From a virus: DNA of 64,000 bases. The DNA lies in IMG/VR virus record IMGVR_UViG_3300027742_000001, positions 1 to 64,000 of that record; one strand, written 5' to 3'. Position 1 is the stretch's first letter. Each line of letters opens with the position of its first letter. The notes under the pieces were generated by a model. The model saw nothing but the letters and a program-made list of their open reading frames with translations, made no database searches and was not told the origin of the DNA. Positions 41,140 through 50,585 of the stretch are shown one piece after another. Made by a program: the position numbers and the translations under genes.

Positions 41140-41148
41140 ATTTTTCCT

Positions 41149-41340
41149 TTATATAGCTAATATATTCTCCAGCTCTTTTACTTTTTCTAAATCTTTTTCA
41201 GAAAATTTATAATCATTTTCCTTACCTTTAGAGTATTCATTTAAAGCCCATTTAGCATATAACTTTTGGTCTTTGATACTAAAAAAATTTAAGTTCTTTC
41301 CATTAGCTAAATCATATATTATAGCAGTTAATCTATCCAT
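41149..41340 (-). CDS. Unknown small protein in the lysis region (63 aa)
   Basis: Helical and charged (DLANGKNLNFFSIKDQ, SEKDLEKVKELENILAI), no membrane segment. Lies between the spanins and the nuclease. Function unknown. Confidence 0.6.
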   Translation of the reverse strand: MDRLTAIIYDLANGKNLNFFSIKDQKLYAKWALNEYSKGKENDYKFSEKDLEKVKELENILAI

Positions 41341-41355
41341 AATTTTCCTTTATAT

Positions 41356-41814
41356 TTAATCACACCAAGTTTTAACTTTCTTACCACCGTAGTATTCTAT
41401 TGCTAAGTTATTCTTTATTAACTCTTTTGTTAAAGAAACTTTTCCACAATAAGGTTCGGCAACTATTCTAAAATACTTACCTCTTTGGACTTTCTTTAAA
41501 ATAATACTTTCTTTACATTGTTTTAAAAAGTTATATGTAAAGTGCATAGCTACTAAAGACATTTCTTTTTCATAAGAGCATTTAGCACCTCTCTTTTCGG
41601 GAGTATCTACACCAAACACTCTTATTGAAATATTATTACCAATTAAGTTAGGGAAAGAGTTTATATTAACTCTAAAAGTATCTCCGTCATATACAGATAA
41701 GATTTTATTTACTTTAATATCTTTATATATTTGTTTCCCTAAAGTGTTGCTTGGTAAGAATATCAATAGTAATATAATTAATATACTACTTAACAGCTTT
41801 CTCAGCACTTGCAC
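41356..41814 (-). CDS. Exported thermonuclease-family (SNase) nuclease
   Basis: 152 aa. A signal peptide covers about residues 1-26 (basic start, long leucine/isoleucine core, NTLG). The nuclease core VYDGDTFRVN (D43), RVFGVDTPEKRG (R65, D70, T71, E73) and RGKYFRIVA keep the calcium ligands and catalytic arginine and glutamate of staphylococcal nuclease. It should cut DNA or RNA outside the cytoplasm. The start lies 29 bases inside the holin gene. Possible roles are clearing released host DNA at lysis or degrading incoming rival DNA. Confidence 0.8.
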   Translation of the reverse strand: MQVLRKLLSSILIILLLIFLPSNTLGKQIYKDIKVNKILSVYDGDTFRVNINSFPNLIGNNISIRVFGVDTPEKRGAKCSYEKEMSLVAMHFTYNFLKQCKESIILKKVQRGKYFRIVAEPYCGKVSLTKELIKNNLAIEYYGGKKVKTWCD

Positions 41815-42118
41815 CTACATTCTCAATTTGACCAAGTTTACTTTGAATAAGAGTTTCGATTGAATCACCATATTTTTCAATAACTTTTGGGTCAATTTTA
41901 TCAATGTATTCTTTTGCTGTTGCCATTTTTCCTGAGTACTCTATATTCTCAATTTTATTTTTAGCATAAGCCTCTGCAATTTCCTCTGCATAAGATATAG
42001 CATTAACAATTAATTTCTCAATATCTTCATTTTCAATTTTATCTTTAGCTAATATAACTAAATATCCAAACCCTACACTAAATAGTATTCCAACTATTGT
42101 TAATAATAATACTTCCAT
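41786..42118 (-). CDS. Holin-like protein, LLH type
   Basis: 110 aa. One N-terminal hydrophobic span, residues 3-24 (VLLLTIVGILFSVGFGYLVI), followed by a helical cytoplasmic part (NAISYAEEIAEAYAKNK, ATAKEYIDKI), the pattern of LLH-family phage holins. Position upstream of nuclease, spanins and endolysin agrees. It would control the time of lysis. Confidence 0.65.
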   Translation of the reverse strand: MEVLLLTIVGILFSVGFGYLVILAKDKIENEDIEKLIVNAISYAEEIAEAYAKNKIENIEYSGKMATAKEYIDKIDPKVIEKYGDSIETLIQSKLGQIENVGASAEKAVK

Positions 42119-42152
42119 TTTATTTCCTTTTATTTTATTTGTTTAATATTTT

Positions 42153-42878
42153 TTAATACTGTAACTTATTTTTGTCACTTTCCTCAAGAACCTTTTGAAA
42201 ATCTCTTATGAACTCGGTTTCATAATCACTTAATAAAACTTTTAAAGAATCCATTTTAATATTCTTTCTTAAATTAGAAAACAATATTGTACTTACATCT
42301 TCAATAAATTTATCTTCTAAATAACTTTTCCTAAAATAATTACTTAGAACACCAATCTTTGAGCTAAACTTACTTAGTTTACTATTGAAGTAAAGTACTC
42401 TTCTTTGTACATCTGATTTAATCTTCTTTTTACAGTTAGTTATGTTTTTATCTTTAATACATTCTTGGGGATACCTTGCTGTTAAGAGTTTTTCATAATA
42501 AGATAATTCAACAGAATGGTGTACCTTTAACATATCTGTCATAATAATTACTGCTTGTTCATTATCTAAAGTAACTTTACCTACACTATCTCTTATAAGT
42601 TCTATTCTATTATCAATGTACTCAAAACTTCTTTCATAATTCTCTTGTAAATTATTTAAAGACCACCAAAGCACAGCTACTATGACAGACATTTCAGCAG
42701 TTTTTCTAGCACCCCACCATATTTGAGACTGTTTTTTATCTTTTTCTTTTTTCTTTTCAACTTGCTCAATTATATTATTTAACATATCTTCTAATAATAT
42801 ATGGTGGTCTTCTTTTTTCTCTTGGGCTTTTGATAAGTTGAATTTTTCATATTCTGTTATGTTATCTATTTCAGTCAT
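42153..42878 (-). CDS. Membrane coiled-coil protein of unknown function (241 aa)
   Basis: An N-terminal charged coiled coil (LEDMLNNIIEQVEKKKEKDK), one hydrophobic span (TAEMSVIVAVLWWSLNNL, residues about 61-78), then about 160 residues of helices with two cysteines (YPQECIKDKNITNC). It has no histidine-kinase motifs. The gap to the response regulator gene is 12 bases and the holin follows. It may be a membrane partner for the regulator or part of lysis control; both are inference. Confidence 0.6.
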   Translation of the reverse strand: MTEIDNITEYEKFNLSKAQEKKEDHHILLEDMLNNIIEQVEKKKEKDKKQSQIWWGARKTAEMSVIVAVLWWSLNNLQENYERSFEYIDNRIELIRDSVGKVTLDNEQAVIIMTDMLKVHHSVELSYYEKLLTARYPQECIKDKNITNCKKKIKSDVQRRVLYFNSKLSKFSSKIGVLSNYFRKSYLEDKFIEDVSTILFSNLRKNIKMDSLKVLLSDYETEFIRDFQKVLEESDKNKLQY

Positions 42879-42890
42879 ATTAAGCCTTAA

Positions 42891-43376
42891 TTATATTATT
42901 TTTAGTAAGATTTGTTGAATTGCCTCATATGCTTGTCTATGTATGACTGTTTCTTTTAAAGTTTTTGTTTCAATAAGTTCCCATTCTCTATTAGTAAATA
43001 TTGTAATTAAGTCTTGAATAATGTTTCTTATTTCAAGGGGTTTAATATGAATTCTTCTTATACAAGGAAACTTTTCTAATTCATCTTTAAGTTGTTCATA
43101 TGCACTACATACTATAAAAGCTGTTTGCATTTGTAACTTAGATATTTCTTTTATAAGCTCTATTCCATTGACATTAGGCATTTTCATGTCTGTTACAACA
43201 ACCTTTATAGGTTTATTACTATTAAGTCTTTCCTTAAAAATATCTAATGCAACTTTTCCATCCTCAGCAGTAACTACATTAAAACCTATTGTTCTAAGTT
43301 GCTCTGCTGTTTTCTCTCTTATTAATACTTCATCTTCAACTAAAAGGATTTCAGTACTTGTTGTTTCTATAATCAT
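42891..43376 (-). CDS. CheY-like response regulator receiver protein
   Basis: 161 aa. A single receiver domain with every catalytic residue in place: acidic pair E14-D15 in LLVEDEVLIR, phosphoacceptor D63 in VVTDMKMPN, S91 in IVCSAYE, and K112 in IHIKPLE. Receiver domains switch conformation when phosphorylated by a histidine kinase. A C-terminal extension of about 40 helical residues follows, without a DNA-binding domain. Codon use matches the neighbouring late genes. It lies between fibre and lysis genes and is transcribed with them, an unusual place for such a protein. Possible targets are host chemotaxis or two-component signalling. Confidence 0.88.
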   Translation of the reverse strand: MIIETTSTEILLVEDEVLIREKTAEQLRTIGFNVVTAEDGKVALDIFKERLNSNKPIKVVVTDMKMPNVNGIELIKEISKLQMQTAFIVCSAYEQLKDELEKFPCIRRIHIKPLEIRNIIQDLITIFTNREWELIETKTLKETVIHRQAYEAIQQILLKII

Positions 43377-43400
43377 TAGGAATTCCTTATAAAGTAGCTC

Positions 43401-43613
43401 TTACTCAGAAGGTTCAACATAATCTAATCCTTTAACATCAATATCCCAATATATTAAGTCAAACTCTCCTGCTGGATTAGGTGTATCAGAAATACAAGTA
43501 CAAGCACTCCCATTAAATAAAACCACTTCAGGGGTATAGTATCTTTTACCTGAATCACATCTACCTTTTATTGTACAATCTTTTCTTGCTCTAACATGAT
43601 TTGCATAAGACAT
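43401..43613 (-). CDS. Small protein with four cysteines (70 aa)
   Basis: Cysteines at 13, 19, 38 and 40 (KDCTIKGRC, SACTC) in a strand-rich frame (YYTPEVVLFNGSACTCIS). Ends with acidic residues. Lies just downstream of the fibre chaperone; probably a virion or fibre-associated protein, not recognised. Confidence 0.6.
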   Translation of the reverse strand: MSYANHVRARKDCTIKGRCDSGKRYYTPEVVLFNGSACTCISDTPNPAGEFDLIYWDIDVKGLDYVEPSE

Positions 43614-43616
43614 TTA

Positions 43617-44165
43617 TTACTCCTCTAGTCCAAATATTTCTTCAAATTTTTCTTGCTTAAGTGTTTCTGCATATGTCAATATCTCTTGGAGTTTAATTTT
43701 TGTTAACTGAATCCAATTATCCCCCTCTTTCCAAGGAATATATTCATTTGTTTCATTCCAACCATTCATTTTTTGATTAAGTTTTAGAAGATTTTCTGTT
43801 GTAACTTCTATGTTTACTGTATCACTAAATGGATAGTCTTCTATATCTTCGTTACAATATTTATCATAAGTTATATACTTGTCAGATTTTCCTTTCTGAG
43901 TTTTTATAATTTTTTCTCTTTTTGTCTCATTAAAAATAATAGAATTTGTTTCATCATCCCATTCCCAAGATTCTCTATATTCTGTTGGTATTTCAGTATG
44001 TTCTACTATGTGATATTTTACATACTCAGGCTGTTTATAAGTCAAAGCTAAATCATCTAATGTTTCAAAGTAATCATTCCAATTACTATTTGGAGTTGAG
44101 ATTGAAACTGACTTATTTATTTCTCCATTAATTACTTCTTCGTTTACATATACTATTACTTGCAT
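43617..44165 (-). CDS. Probable tail-fibre assembly chaperone
   Basis: 182 aa. Acidic, with a strand-rich N-terminus (MQVIVYVNEEVINGEI, YHIVEHTEIPTEY) and a helical end opening with DNWIQLTKIKLQEILTYAE. This N-strand/C-helix layout and position right after a fibre gene are typical of fibre assembly proteins. Sequence similarity itself is weak to my eye. Confidence 0.5.
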   Translation of the reverse strand: MQVIVYVNEEVINGEINKSVSISTPNSNWNDYFETLDDLALTYKQPEYVKYHIVEHTEIPTEYRESWEWDDETNSIIFNETKREKIIKTQKGKSDKYITYDKYCNEDIEDYPFSDTVNIEVTTENLLKLNQKMNGWNETNEYIPWKEGDNWIQLTKIKLQEILTYAETLKQEKFEEIFGLEE

Positions 44166-44174
44166 TTTATCTCC

Positions 44175-45005
44175 TTAACACACAAACATTACGTTTATAT
44201 TATTAGCATCACCAGCTCCTGATGATTGACCTGTTACAATTCTACATTGTGTAGTTGTTTTTAAAGATGGAGCATTCCCTAGTCCTGTACTTTTTAGCCC
44301 AAACGATGAAGGAGAATCATCTTCATTACAACCCGATACAGCATAATCAGCAGTAGGTAAAGCTGTTGCCATATTTATTGTATAATCTCCTGTTCCATTA
44401 TCTGTAATACTTGCTACGTTTCCATTATTTCTGATAGCAACTACACCTATACCATTAAAGTTTACCCATGCTCTAATTGCATATATTGGTGCTGTTCCAC
44501 TTGCATTTAAGGCTGTTTTTGCTCTTTCATCATTTGTAGTCCATGTAGTCTCTTCGGGTTTATCTTCATATTCTAGTTTACCACTAGATGTCTTATATAC
44601 TAATATCCTATCATTTGCAATATTAGTATCATCTATCTCTTTATCTTTTACTCCCCCTAAAATAATAGAATAGTTTGGTACTGTTGCTATAATATTAGAA
44701 CCACTTGTTATACTTGAAGTTGAAAATTGAATACTAGCCCCATTTAAAGAATCATCTATTATCTTGAAGTTTGTGTCTATAAATTCTGAAGATGAGGATT
44801 CTGCTAATTCATCAATAGCACTTTTTATATTATTACTTGACAACCCACTTGTTGTATTATCATATTCAATATTACTTGCAACTGTGGTACTATCAGTACC
44901 TAAACTATCTTCAATATATTGTCTAAAATCCTCAATATATGTTTTAAATTGACCTTGGGTTACATCATCTCTCCCAAGGTTATCTGCTTCTATTAATGTA
45001 CTCAT
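44175..45005 (-). CDS. Tail fibre protein
   Basis: 276 aa. The N-terminal part (DDVTQGQFKTYIEDFRQYIE, SSNNIKSAIDELAES) is a helical/linker region common in fibres. The C-terminal 110 residues carry IRAWVNFNGIG, VAIRNNGNVASITDNGTGDY and LPTADYAVSG, a beta domain found at the tip of many phage tail fibres and likely to contact the host surface. Follows the J-like gene, as in lambdoid phages. Confidence 0.78.
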   Translation of the reverse strand: MSTLIEADNLGRDDVTQGQFKTYIEDFRQYIEDSLGTDSTTVASNIEYDNTTSGLSSNNIKSAIDELAESSSSEFIDTNFKIIDDSLNGASIQFSTSSITSGSNIIATVPNYSIILGGVKDKEIDDTNIANDRILVYKTSSGKLEYEDKPEETTWTTNDERAKTALNASGTAPIYAIRAWVNFNGIGVVAIRNNGNVASITDNGTGDYTINMATALPTADYAVSGCNEDDSPSSFGLKSTGLGNAPSLKTTTQCRIVTGQSSGAGDANNINVMFVC

Positions 45006-45045
45006 ATATTTCCTTTCATTAATACTTTTTAATTACTTAATTAAA

Positions 45046-48000
45046 CTAATTATTAATATACCCTTTTAATCGTATATCTACTAAACCTTCTACTTCACTA
45101 CCTAAATCATCAAAACATTTTAAAGTAGCACTTGTATTGGTTTTACTTATTACTTCTACTCGTGTAGCTGTACTTCCTATAAAACTTTGTAGAGTTGCTA
45201 CTACATTTTTTAAATTAGTTATATACTTAGTGTTTATGGTAGTACCTCCTATTAAGATATTTATATCCTCTAAACTTTCATCAATATCTTCTACATCTAC
45301 AATAATTTTTAATGCAGTTATACTTGGTCTAACTGTTCCCTCAATATAACTAACTCTAACTTCATATTGTCTAGTATATTGAACAGGGAAACCTCCTGTA
45401 TATAAATTCCAACCACTTTCTTCATACATCATATCTGAATCTGAACCATAAAAATTAAATACATCATTAGTATACATTGATAAAGGATAATACTCTCGAT
45501 ACTCTATTTTTTGACTTGCTGTACCTGAATACTCTATTAAAGCTGTTCCACTTCCATCAGGTATAAAAGAACCAATATAATACATAGGCTCAAATAATCC
45601 TTGATAAAAGTTCTCTCCATTATTTTTATCATAAAAAATATCTGAATCTAAATTATAATAAAAATATGCTGTTGAAGCTTCTGCTAATAAATCATTATTT
45701 GGTTGAACAACCCCTCCATAGATTTCTCCAATAAAACCTTCAGCATGATAATCTTTTTCATAAATAAGATTATCAATAAGAGTTTCTCCTTGGTTAAACT
45801 TAATATATTTTACATTTAAACTTTCATTTCCATATACATCAACAGCTTTTATAAGTAAGTTATACTGACCTTGAACTTTTGTAATATCGGCTTTATAAGG
45901 TGAGGTTTTAAGTATTCCTTCATGTATTTTAGTAGCAGTATTCCAATTTAAAGAATCCCCTACTTGATATTTAATAATATAACCACTTAAGTCAGGTGGC
46001 TTATTAATAATATCAAATACTAAAGTTTTAACCTCATTAGGTCTTCCACTAATTGTAAATATATCTACATCAGGAGGTAAAATATCATTGCCACTAACTG
46101 TATAACTTTGTTCAATAAAGTTACTTGGATTACCTATTTCTTGAATAAATATTCTATACCTATTTTCAATAAGTCCTGTATTTTCTGATATATAAGAACT
46201 CCCTTTTACATTTTTTCCTAAGTAAATTCTATTATCAGGAATATTAGGTAAAGGAGTTTCATCTTCACTAACAAAATCAGGGATAGCATAGATATTATAG
46301 GTACTTGTAGTAATTGCTGTCCAAGTAAATGTTAAAGTAATATTTGGGATACCAGCACTTGAAATATTCACATCTTCTGATATATTAAAAGTAAGCAACT
46401 CATTTGCAACTTCTAAAGAAGGAGTTATTGAGGTAATTAAATCATTATTATAATTAAAGTCTAAAATACTTGGGTTATAATCTGTTCCAGTAAACTTTGT
46501 ACTTAATTCTTTTCCAGTTCTTTTTACTTCAGTTAATCTTACTAAAAGAGCTTCATTATTATTCTCTCCAAAGATATAACTATTATAAACTTCTATATCA
46601 GAAGTATTAGGTAAAGGTATTGTATAAGTATCTGTTAAATCAGTATCCTCAATATAATAATCTGTAAAAGTATTATCTTGACTTTGTATCTTTAAAACAT
46701 ATACCTTATCAGAAGTTAAAGTAACAGGTTCTTCTAAAGTAACTTCTGAAGTATCTACTTCTTGAATTCTACCACCATTACCCCATAAAGGAACATCATT
46801 TTGAATAGCAACTATATCACCTACTTCACAAGTAACTCCTTTAATATCACTTTCCCAAGTGACTGTTCTTCTTTGGTACTTTGTAGTAGCTAACATATAT
46901 CTACCAAATACAATAGCTTCTGCTTTAGTAGTAATACCAACAGCATCTACTGTTGAGGTTTTAGGTGTAACTTTAGTATCATTTAAATCTTTATCAAGAA
47001 TGGTTACAGCATTAAGTTCATTTCTAATATCTTCATCAGGATATTGTATTTCTAACTCAGTTGCTAAATCTGATAAAGGAGTATAGCTTATTTGGAAACT
47101 TTCTTTTTTAATATCTCCAACATTAAACATATTTGTAATAGTTTGTATTCCATCAAAAACACATGTATACTTATTACCCCTAAGTAGTATTTGACCTCTA
47201 CCTAACTTACCTACCTTTTGACAAGCATCCCAAGGATTTGTTAGAGTATCAAAAGTTCCATTAAAGTTTAATTGTAAAGGATGTCCTAACTCTGTTAAGG
47301 TAATAAAATCTATACTAGCAAAATCTAATAAGAAATATATGTTAGTAATATTTGTGTCATTAAAATCTGAATTATAATCTTCAAAGGTGAATAAATAAAA
47401 CTCTCCACCAACATCTACACTATCAGTAATATCAATCAACCCATTATAAGAATATAATTCTCCATCATCCTTAGTTAGAGTAATTTGTGATAAACCTCTA
47501 TTATATGTAGATACTTCAATAGAAGTAATTTCTTGAATTATCTCAGATTTATAAACTTTTAATATATTCTCACTAGAATTATAAGTAAGTCTATCTGTAC
47601 TAAAGGTCTCATCAGAACTGATAATAGTTTCTTCTCTTATATGTTCTAAATCACAGAAACTAGCCCATTCAACAAATCTATCATAATCAATTTGAGAAGG
47701 TTTTATTTTAGCCCCATAGAAAGGATTAGTTAAAATATCATAACATACCCATGCTGGGTTATTATTTCTCGCTGTTATACTTTCAGTATAAATATCATTA
47801 GTATATAATGTCAAATCTTTTCTAGTTACTTTTGTAGTAATAGTTGGTATAGAACCCTCAATATGCTCAGTTGCTTTTAATTTTAAACCTAACTGTGCGA
47901 TACCTCCATAATTAATATCTGTTGTATTTATCTCCTCAATAAAGGAAACTTGCATAGTGGATTTAATATATATTGAACTAGGTATAGAACTCAATCTAGT

Positions 48001-49428
48001 GACTTTTACTTCATATTGCCCTAATTGTAAGGTTTCGTTTGAAAATATAGAACTTACATTAGGCTCTATACTAAAACTTATTGCTGAAGTTGAATTTCCT
48101 GAGTAGCTTAAAACTTCAGAATCCCCTATAAATATAGTTCTATAACTAATTCTATTTTCACTTTGTAACTCACCTTCAGTATATATAGGTTGATACTCAC
48201 AGGTATCGTCTGTACCACACATATTTGGAGTAGGGTTACTTATAGGAAAGGTGGAAGAATTATACTCTTTCCAATCTGTCCAATAAGAAATATATCTTGA
48301 GTTCCAATATGTATCTGTTGCATCCCTCTCATATATAGGATAACTAACAAAAACACTATATTGTTTTTGATATTTAGGTTCTTTAATATAAGTCCACTCA
48401 GTTTCTCCAACTAATCTATATCCTATACTATAATTTACTGAGTAAGTATTATAATTACCATTTGTAGTACTATAACTATAGAGACCATTTGGAAAAGAAA
48501 AATGTAATTTAAAGCTATCAATATTATCTGATTCAGTAGTAAATATATAAGGTTCATTATAATCTAAATTTCTGATAATATTCCCATTATTAAAAGTTGT
48601 ATCATCAAATCCATTCATAACTTCTTGTTCAAAAGTACCCCTAACTTGTTTAAAATATCCATCGCTTGTATCACTAATAAAACTATTATAAGGTTGCCCA
48701 TTTACATAAATATCAGCAGAATTTATTTCCTCAATTTCTCCGTAACATAAAGCTATTTGTAAAGATAACCAATCATCACTATTCTCATAATATTGTGATT
48801 TATTAATTTCTGTCCCACCTAGAACATGAGTACCATATAATACTGGTGTAGGTGAATTTACATCTCTATTAGTAGATATTCCGTCCCAAGAATATGTTTT
48901 AGAATCTGTCATATTATTAGACATATTTGCATCAGCATTTGGGTCACTTGGTGCTAACATTCTACTTATTAGCATCATACCACCAACAACAACTGCAAAA
49001 GCTACTACATAAGCTAAAGCTATGGCAATAGCTGAGGTTGCGGCGAAATAAGATATAATAGCACTAGCAATATACCCTACTGCCTCCCACTCTTGGTAAG
49101 GAAAATAAACTATAATATCTTTTTCTTGAACAATAATACTTTCTTGTTCTTCTTTTTCTTTAATAAGTTTACCATTATAAATAATACAATAATTAGTTTC
49201 ATCATATTCACTTGTCTGAACATATTCTATTAAAGGTTTCCCATGTAAAGCTGTTCTTTTTTTATTTATACTTAGTTTAAATGGATTAGGAATTTCTGTT
49301 ATAAAAACTGTACCAAAAGAAACTTTGTTAATATTTAAGTTTTTAATACTTTCTTTATAAGTATCTCTTATTTCAACAAAAGCTATTGAAGAAGGTACTA
49401 CTTGTTTAGCTTCTTTGTCTTTACTCAT
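45046..49428 (-). CDS. Central tail-tip host-specificity protein, lambda gpJ-like
   Basis: 1460 aa, the longest gene here. The N-terminus has a beta region with a KPLIEYV strand, then a glycine/alanine hydrophobic segment (residues about 117-155, including VGGMMLISRMLAP) found at this place in gpJ-type proteins. Next comes SPTPVLYGTHVLGGTEI with LQIALCYGEIEEI, a recognisable gpJ-type core. Fibronectin-like beta repeats make up the second half (for example TLTFTWTAITTSTYNIYAIP). It would form the tip hub and carry receptor specificity. It lies between NlpC-like and fibre genes, in lambda order. Confidence 0.88.
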   Translation of the reverse strand: MSKDKEAKQVVPSSIAFVEIRDTYKESIKNLNINKVSFGTVFITEIPNPFKLSINKKRTALHGKPLIEYVQTSEYDETNYCIIYNGKLIKEKEEQESIIVQEKDIIVYFPYQEWEAVGYIASAIISYFAATSAIAIALAYVVAFAVVVGGMMLISRMLAPSDPNADANMSNNMTDSKTYSWDGISTNRDVNSPTPVLYGTHVLGGTEINKSQYYENSDDWLSLQIALCYGEIEEINSADIYVNGQPYNSFISDTSDGYFKQVRGTFEQEVMNGFDDTTFNNGNIIRNLDYNEPYIFTTESDNIDSFKLHFSFPNGLYSYSTTNGNYNTYSVNYSIGYRLVGETEWTYIKEPKYQKQYSVFVSYPIYERDATDTYWNSRYISYWTDWKEYNSSTFPISNPTPNMCGTDDTCEYQPIYTEGELQSENRISYRTIFIGDSEVLSYSGNSTSAISFSIEPNVSSIFSNETLQLGQYEVKVTRLSSIPSSIYIKSTMQVSFIEEINTTDINYGGIAQLGLKLKATEHIEGSIPTITTKVTRKDLTLYTNDIYTESITARNNNPAWVCYDILTNPFYGAKIKPSQIDYDRFVEWASFCDLEHIREETIISSDETFSTDRLTYNSSENILKVYKSEIIQEITSIEVSTYNRGLSQITLTKDDGELYSYNGLIDITDSVDVGGEFYLFTFEDYNSDFNDTNITNIYFLLDFASIDFITLTELGHPLQLNFNGTFDTLTNPWDACQKVGKLGRGQILLRGNKYTCVFDGIQTITNMFNVGDIKKESFQISYTPLSDLATELEIQYPDEDIRNELNAVTILDKDLNDTKVTPKTSTVDAVGITTKAEAIVFGRYMLATTKYQRRTVTWESDIKGVTCEVGDIVAIQNDVPLWGNGGRIQEVDTSEVTLEEPVTLTSDKVYVLKIQSQDNTFTDYYIEDTDLTDTYTIPLPNTSDIEVYNSYIFGENNNEALLVRLTEVKRTGKELSTKFTGTDYNPSILDFNYNNDLITSITPSLEVANELLTFNISEDVNISSAGIPNITLTFTWTAITTSTYNIYAIPDFVSEDETPLPNIPDNRIYLGKNVKGSSYISENTGLIENRYRIFIQEIGNPSNFIEQSYTVSGNDILPPDVDIFTISGRPNEVKTLVFDIINKPPDLSGYIIKYQVGDSLNWNTATKIHEGILKTSPYKADITKVQGQYNLLIKAVDVYGNESLNVKYIKFNQGETLIDNLIYEKDYHAEGFIGEIYGGVVQPNNDLLAEASTAYFYYNLDSDIFYDKNNGENFYQGLFEPMYYIGSFIPDGSGTALIEYSGTASQKIEYREYYPLSMYTNDVFNFYGSDSDMMYEESGWNLYTGGFPVQYTRQYEVRVSYIEGTVRPSITALKIIVDVEDIDESLEDINILIGGTTINTKYITNLKNVVATLQSFIGSTATRVEVISKTNTSATLKCFDDLGSEVEGLVDIRLKGYINN

Positions 49429-49439
49429 ATAATTCCTTT

Positions 49440-49868
49440 CTATGTTTCTTTTGGTAAGTAAAACCCTACAATTTTATTTTTATAAACTCTATCAATAACT
49501 CTTGTTACCTGAACACCATAATCTTTAGTCATATGTATAAAGCTATTTTTATCAAGCATATACCCTACATGACCTATTACCCCAAAAGGGTTTTTCATTA
49601 AGACTAAAGTATCTTTATCTTTTTTAACTTCTTCAAATAAATCAAAGTGTTCCTTAACTTTAAATAAAGAGGAACTTTCTTCTAAAGTAATCCCAACATG
49701 ATTTATATTAGGTATTTTTATACCTCTTCTTTTTCCCATTTCTATTATAAAGGTCATACAATCAAAACCTTCTTCAATACTTGTCCCATTAAATTTAAAC
49801 TTACAACTAAGTAAATCTAAATAATCTAATTCTTGTTTTTTTTGCTTTTCTTGTTTTTTATTTAACAT
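49440..49868 (-). CDS. Tail assembly NlpC/P60 peptidase, lambda gpK-like
   Basis: 142 aa. Papain-like NlpC/P60 residues are present: catalytic cysteine C37 in EGFDCMTF, histidine H100 in GVIGHVGYML and a second histidine H112 in SFIHM. It probably cleaves peptidoglycan peptides during tail-tip assembly or DNA entry. Its place between the L-like and J-like genes matches lambda K. No separate gpI-like gene is seen between it and J. Confidence 0.78.
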   Translation of the reverse strand: MLNKKQEKQKKQELDYLDLLSCKFKFNGTSIEEGFDCMTFIIEMGKRRGIKIPNINHVGITLEESSSLFKVKEHFDLFEEVKKDKDTLVLMKNPFGVIGHVGYMLDKNSFIHMTKDYGVQVTRVIDRVYKNKIVGFYLPKET

Positions 49869-49889
49869 ATATTCCCTTTTGTATTAAAT

Positions 49890-50585
49890 TTAAACCTTTA
49901 TAATAGCTCTTCTTGCAAGTCCTTGATAAGCTAGAAAGGGTAACCCTACTTTCTTACCTTCATCGTTTAATCTAGTTTCACTAAATCTTGCTTGACAATC
50001 TTCTAAAGTTTTATTACAGTAATCAAAATCTGTACCTTCTTTACCCTTTGTAGAATAAGGGCATCCCGTAAATTCATTATCAAATGTTCTTTGACAAGTT
50101 GCTGGATTATATTTCAAAGCAGGAAATTGTGTTCGCATTGGATTTTGACCGACACTTAAATTAAATGTTACAAAGTTATGAGTTGTAATAACATCCATAA
50201 CAATCATTTCTTCATAAAGAGTATCTTCAGGGTCTAATGTAGGAGAGGAACCTAAGTGATTTTCGTGTACAACTCTTATACCAATAACCCACTCACTCCC
50301 AAAGTTATCATCAGCTTCAACTAATTGACCAATTATTCTATCAACATTTTGTACTTTAAGAGGTACTTTAGGTAATGTTCCAGTAGTTGCTTGTGGAATT
50401 TCTCCTATCTCAACATTTGTCATAGAGTAAACTTCTCCATTAAATGTTACATCTTCTGTATTAACACATAAGTTTGATATTAGATTTCCACTTGGGTCTT
50501 TTATTGTAAGTAATGTTATCCAAGCTTTATCTTGAAAGAATTTATTAATCTCTTCTTGTGTTTCATCTGTTAAATCTATTGCCAT
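49890..50585 (-). CDS. Minor tail protein, lambda gpL-like
   Basis: 231 aa. The C-terminal region has four spaced cysteines (ATCQRTF, FTGCPYST, DYCNKTLEDCQARF) in the order known for lambda gpL, where they hold an iron-sulphur cluster. The N-terminal beta domain (GNLISNLCVNTEDVTFNG) is of the tail-hub type. Lies between M-like and K-like genes. Confidence 0.78.
   Translation of the reverse strand: MAIDLTDETQEEINKFFQDKAWITLLTIKDPSGNLISNLCVNTEDVTFNGEVYSMTNVEIGEIPQATTGTLPKVPLKVQNVDRIIGQLVEADDNFGSEWVIGIRVVHENHLGSSPTLDPEDTLYEEMIVMDVITTHNFVTFNLSVGQNPMRTQFPALKYNPATCQRTFDNEFTGCPYSTKGKEGTDFDYCNKTLEDCQARFSETRLNDEGKKVGLPFLAYQGLARRAIIKV

Noticed and set aside
48960-49080. Hydrophobic segment in the J-like protein read as a separate membrane gene
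   Set aside because: It is in frame within the 1460-aa protein, and such a segment is usual near the N-terminus of gpJ-type proteins.
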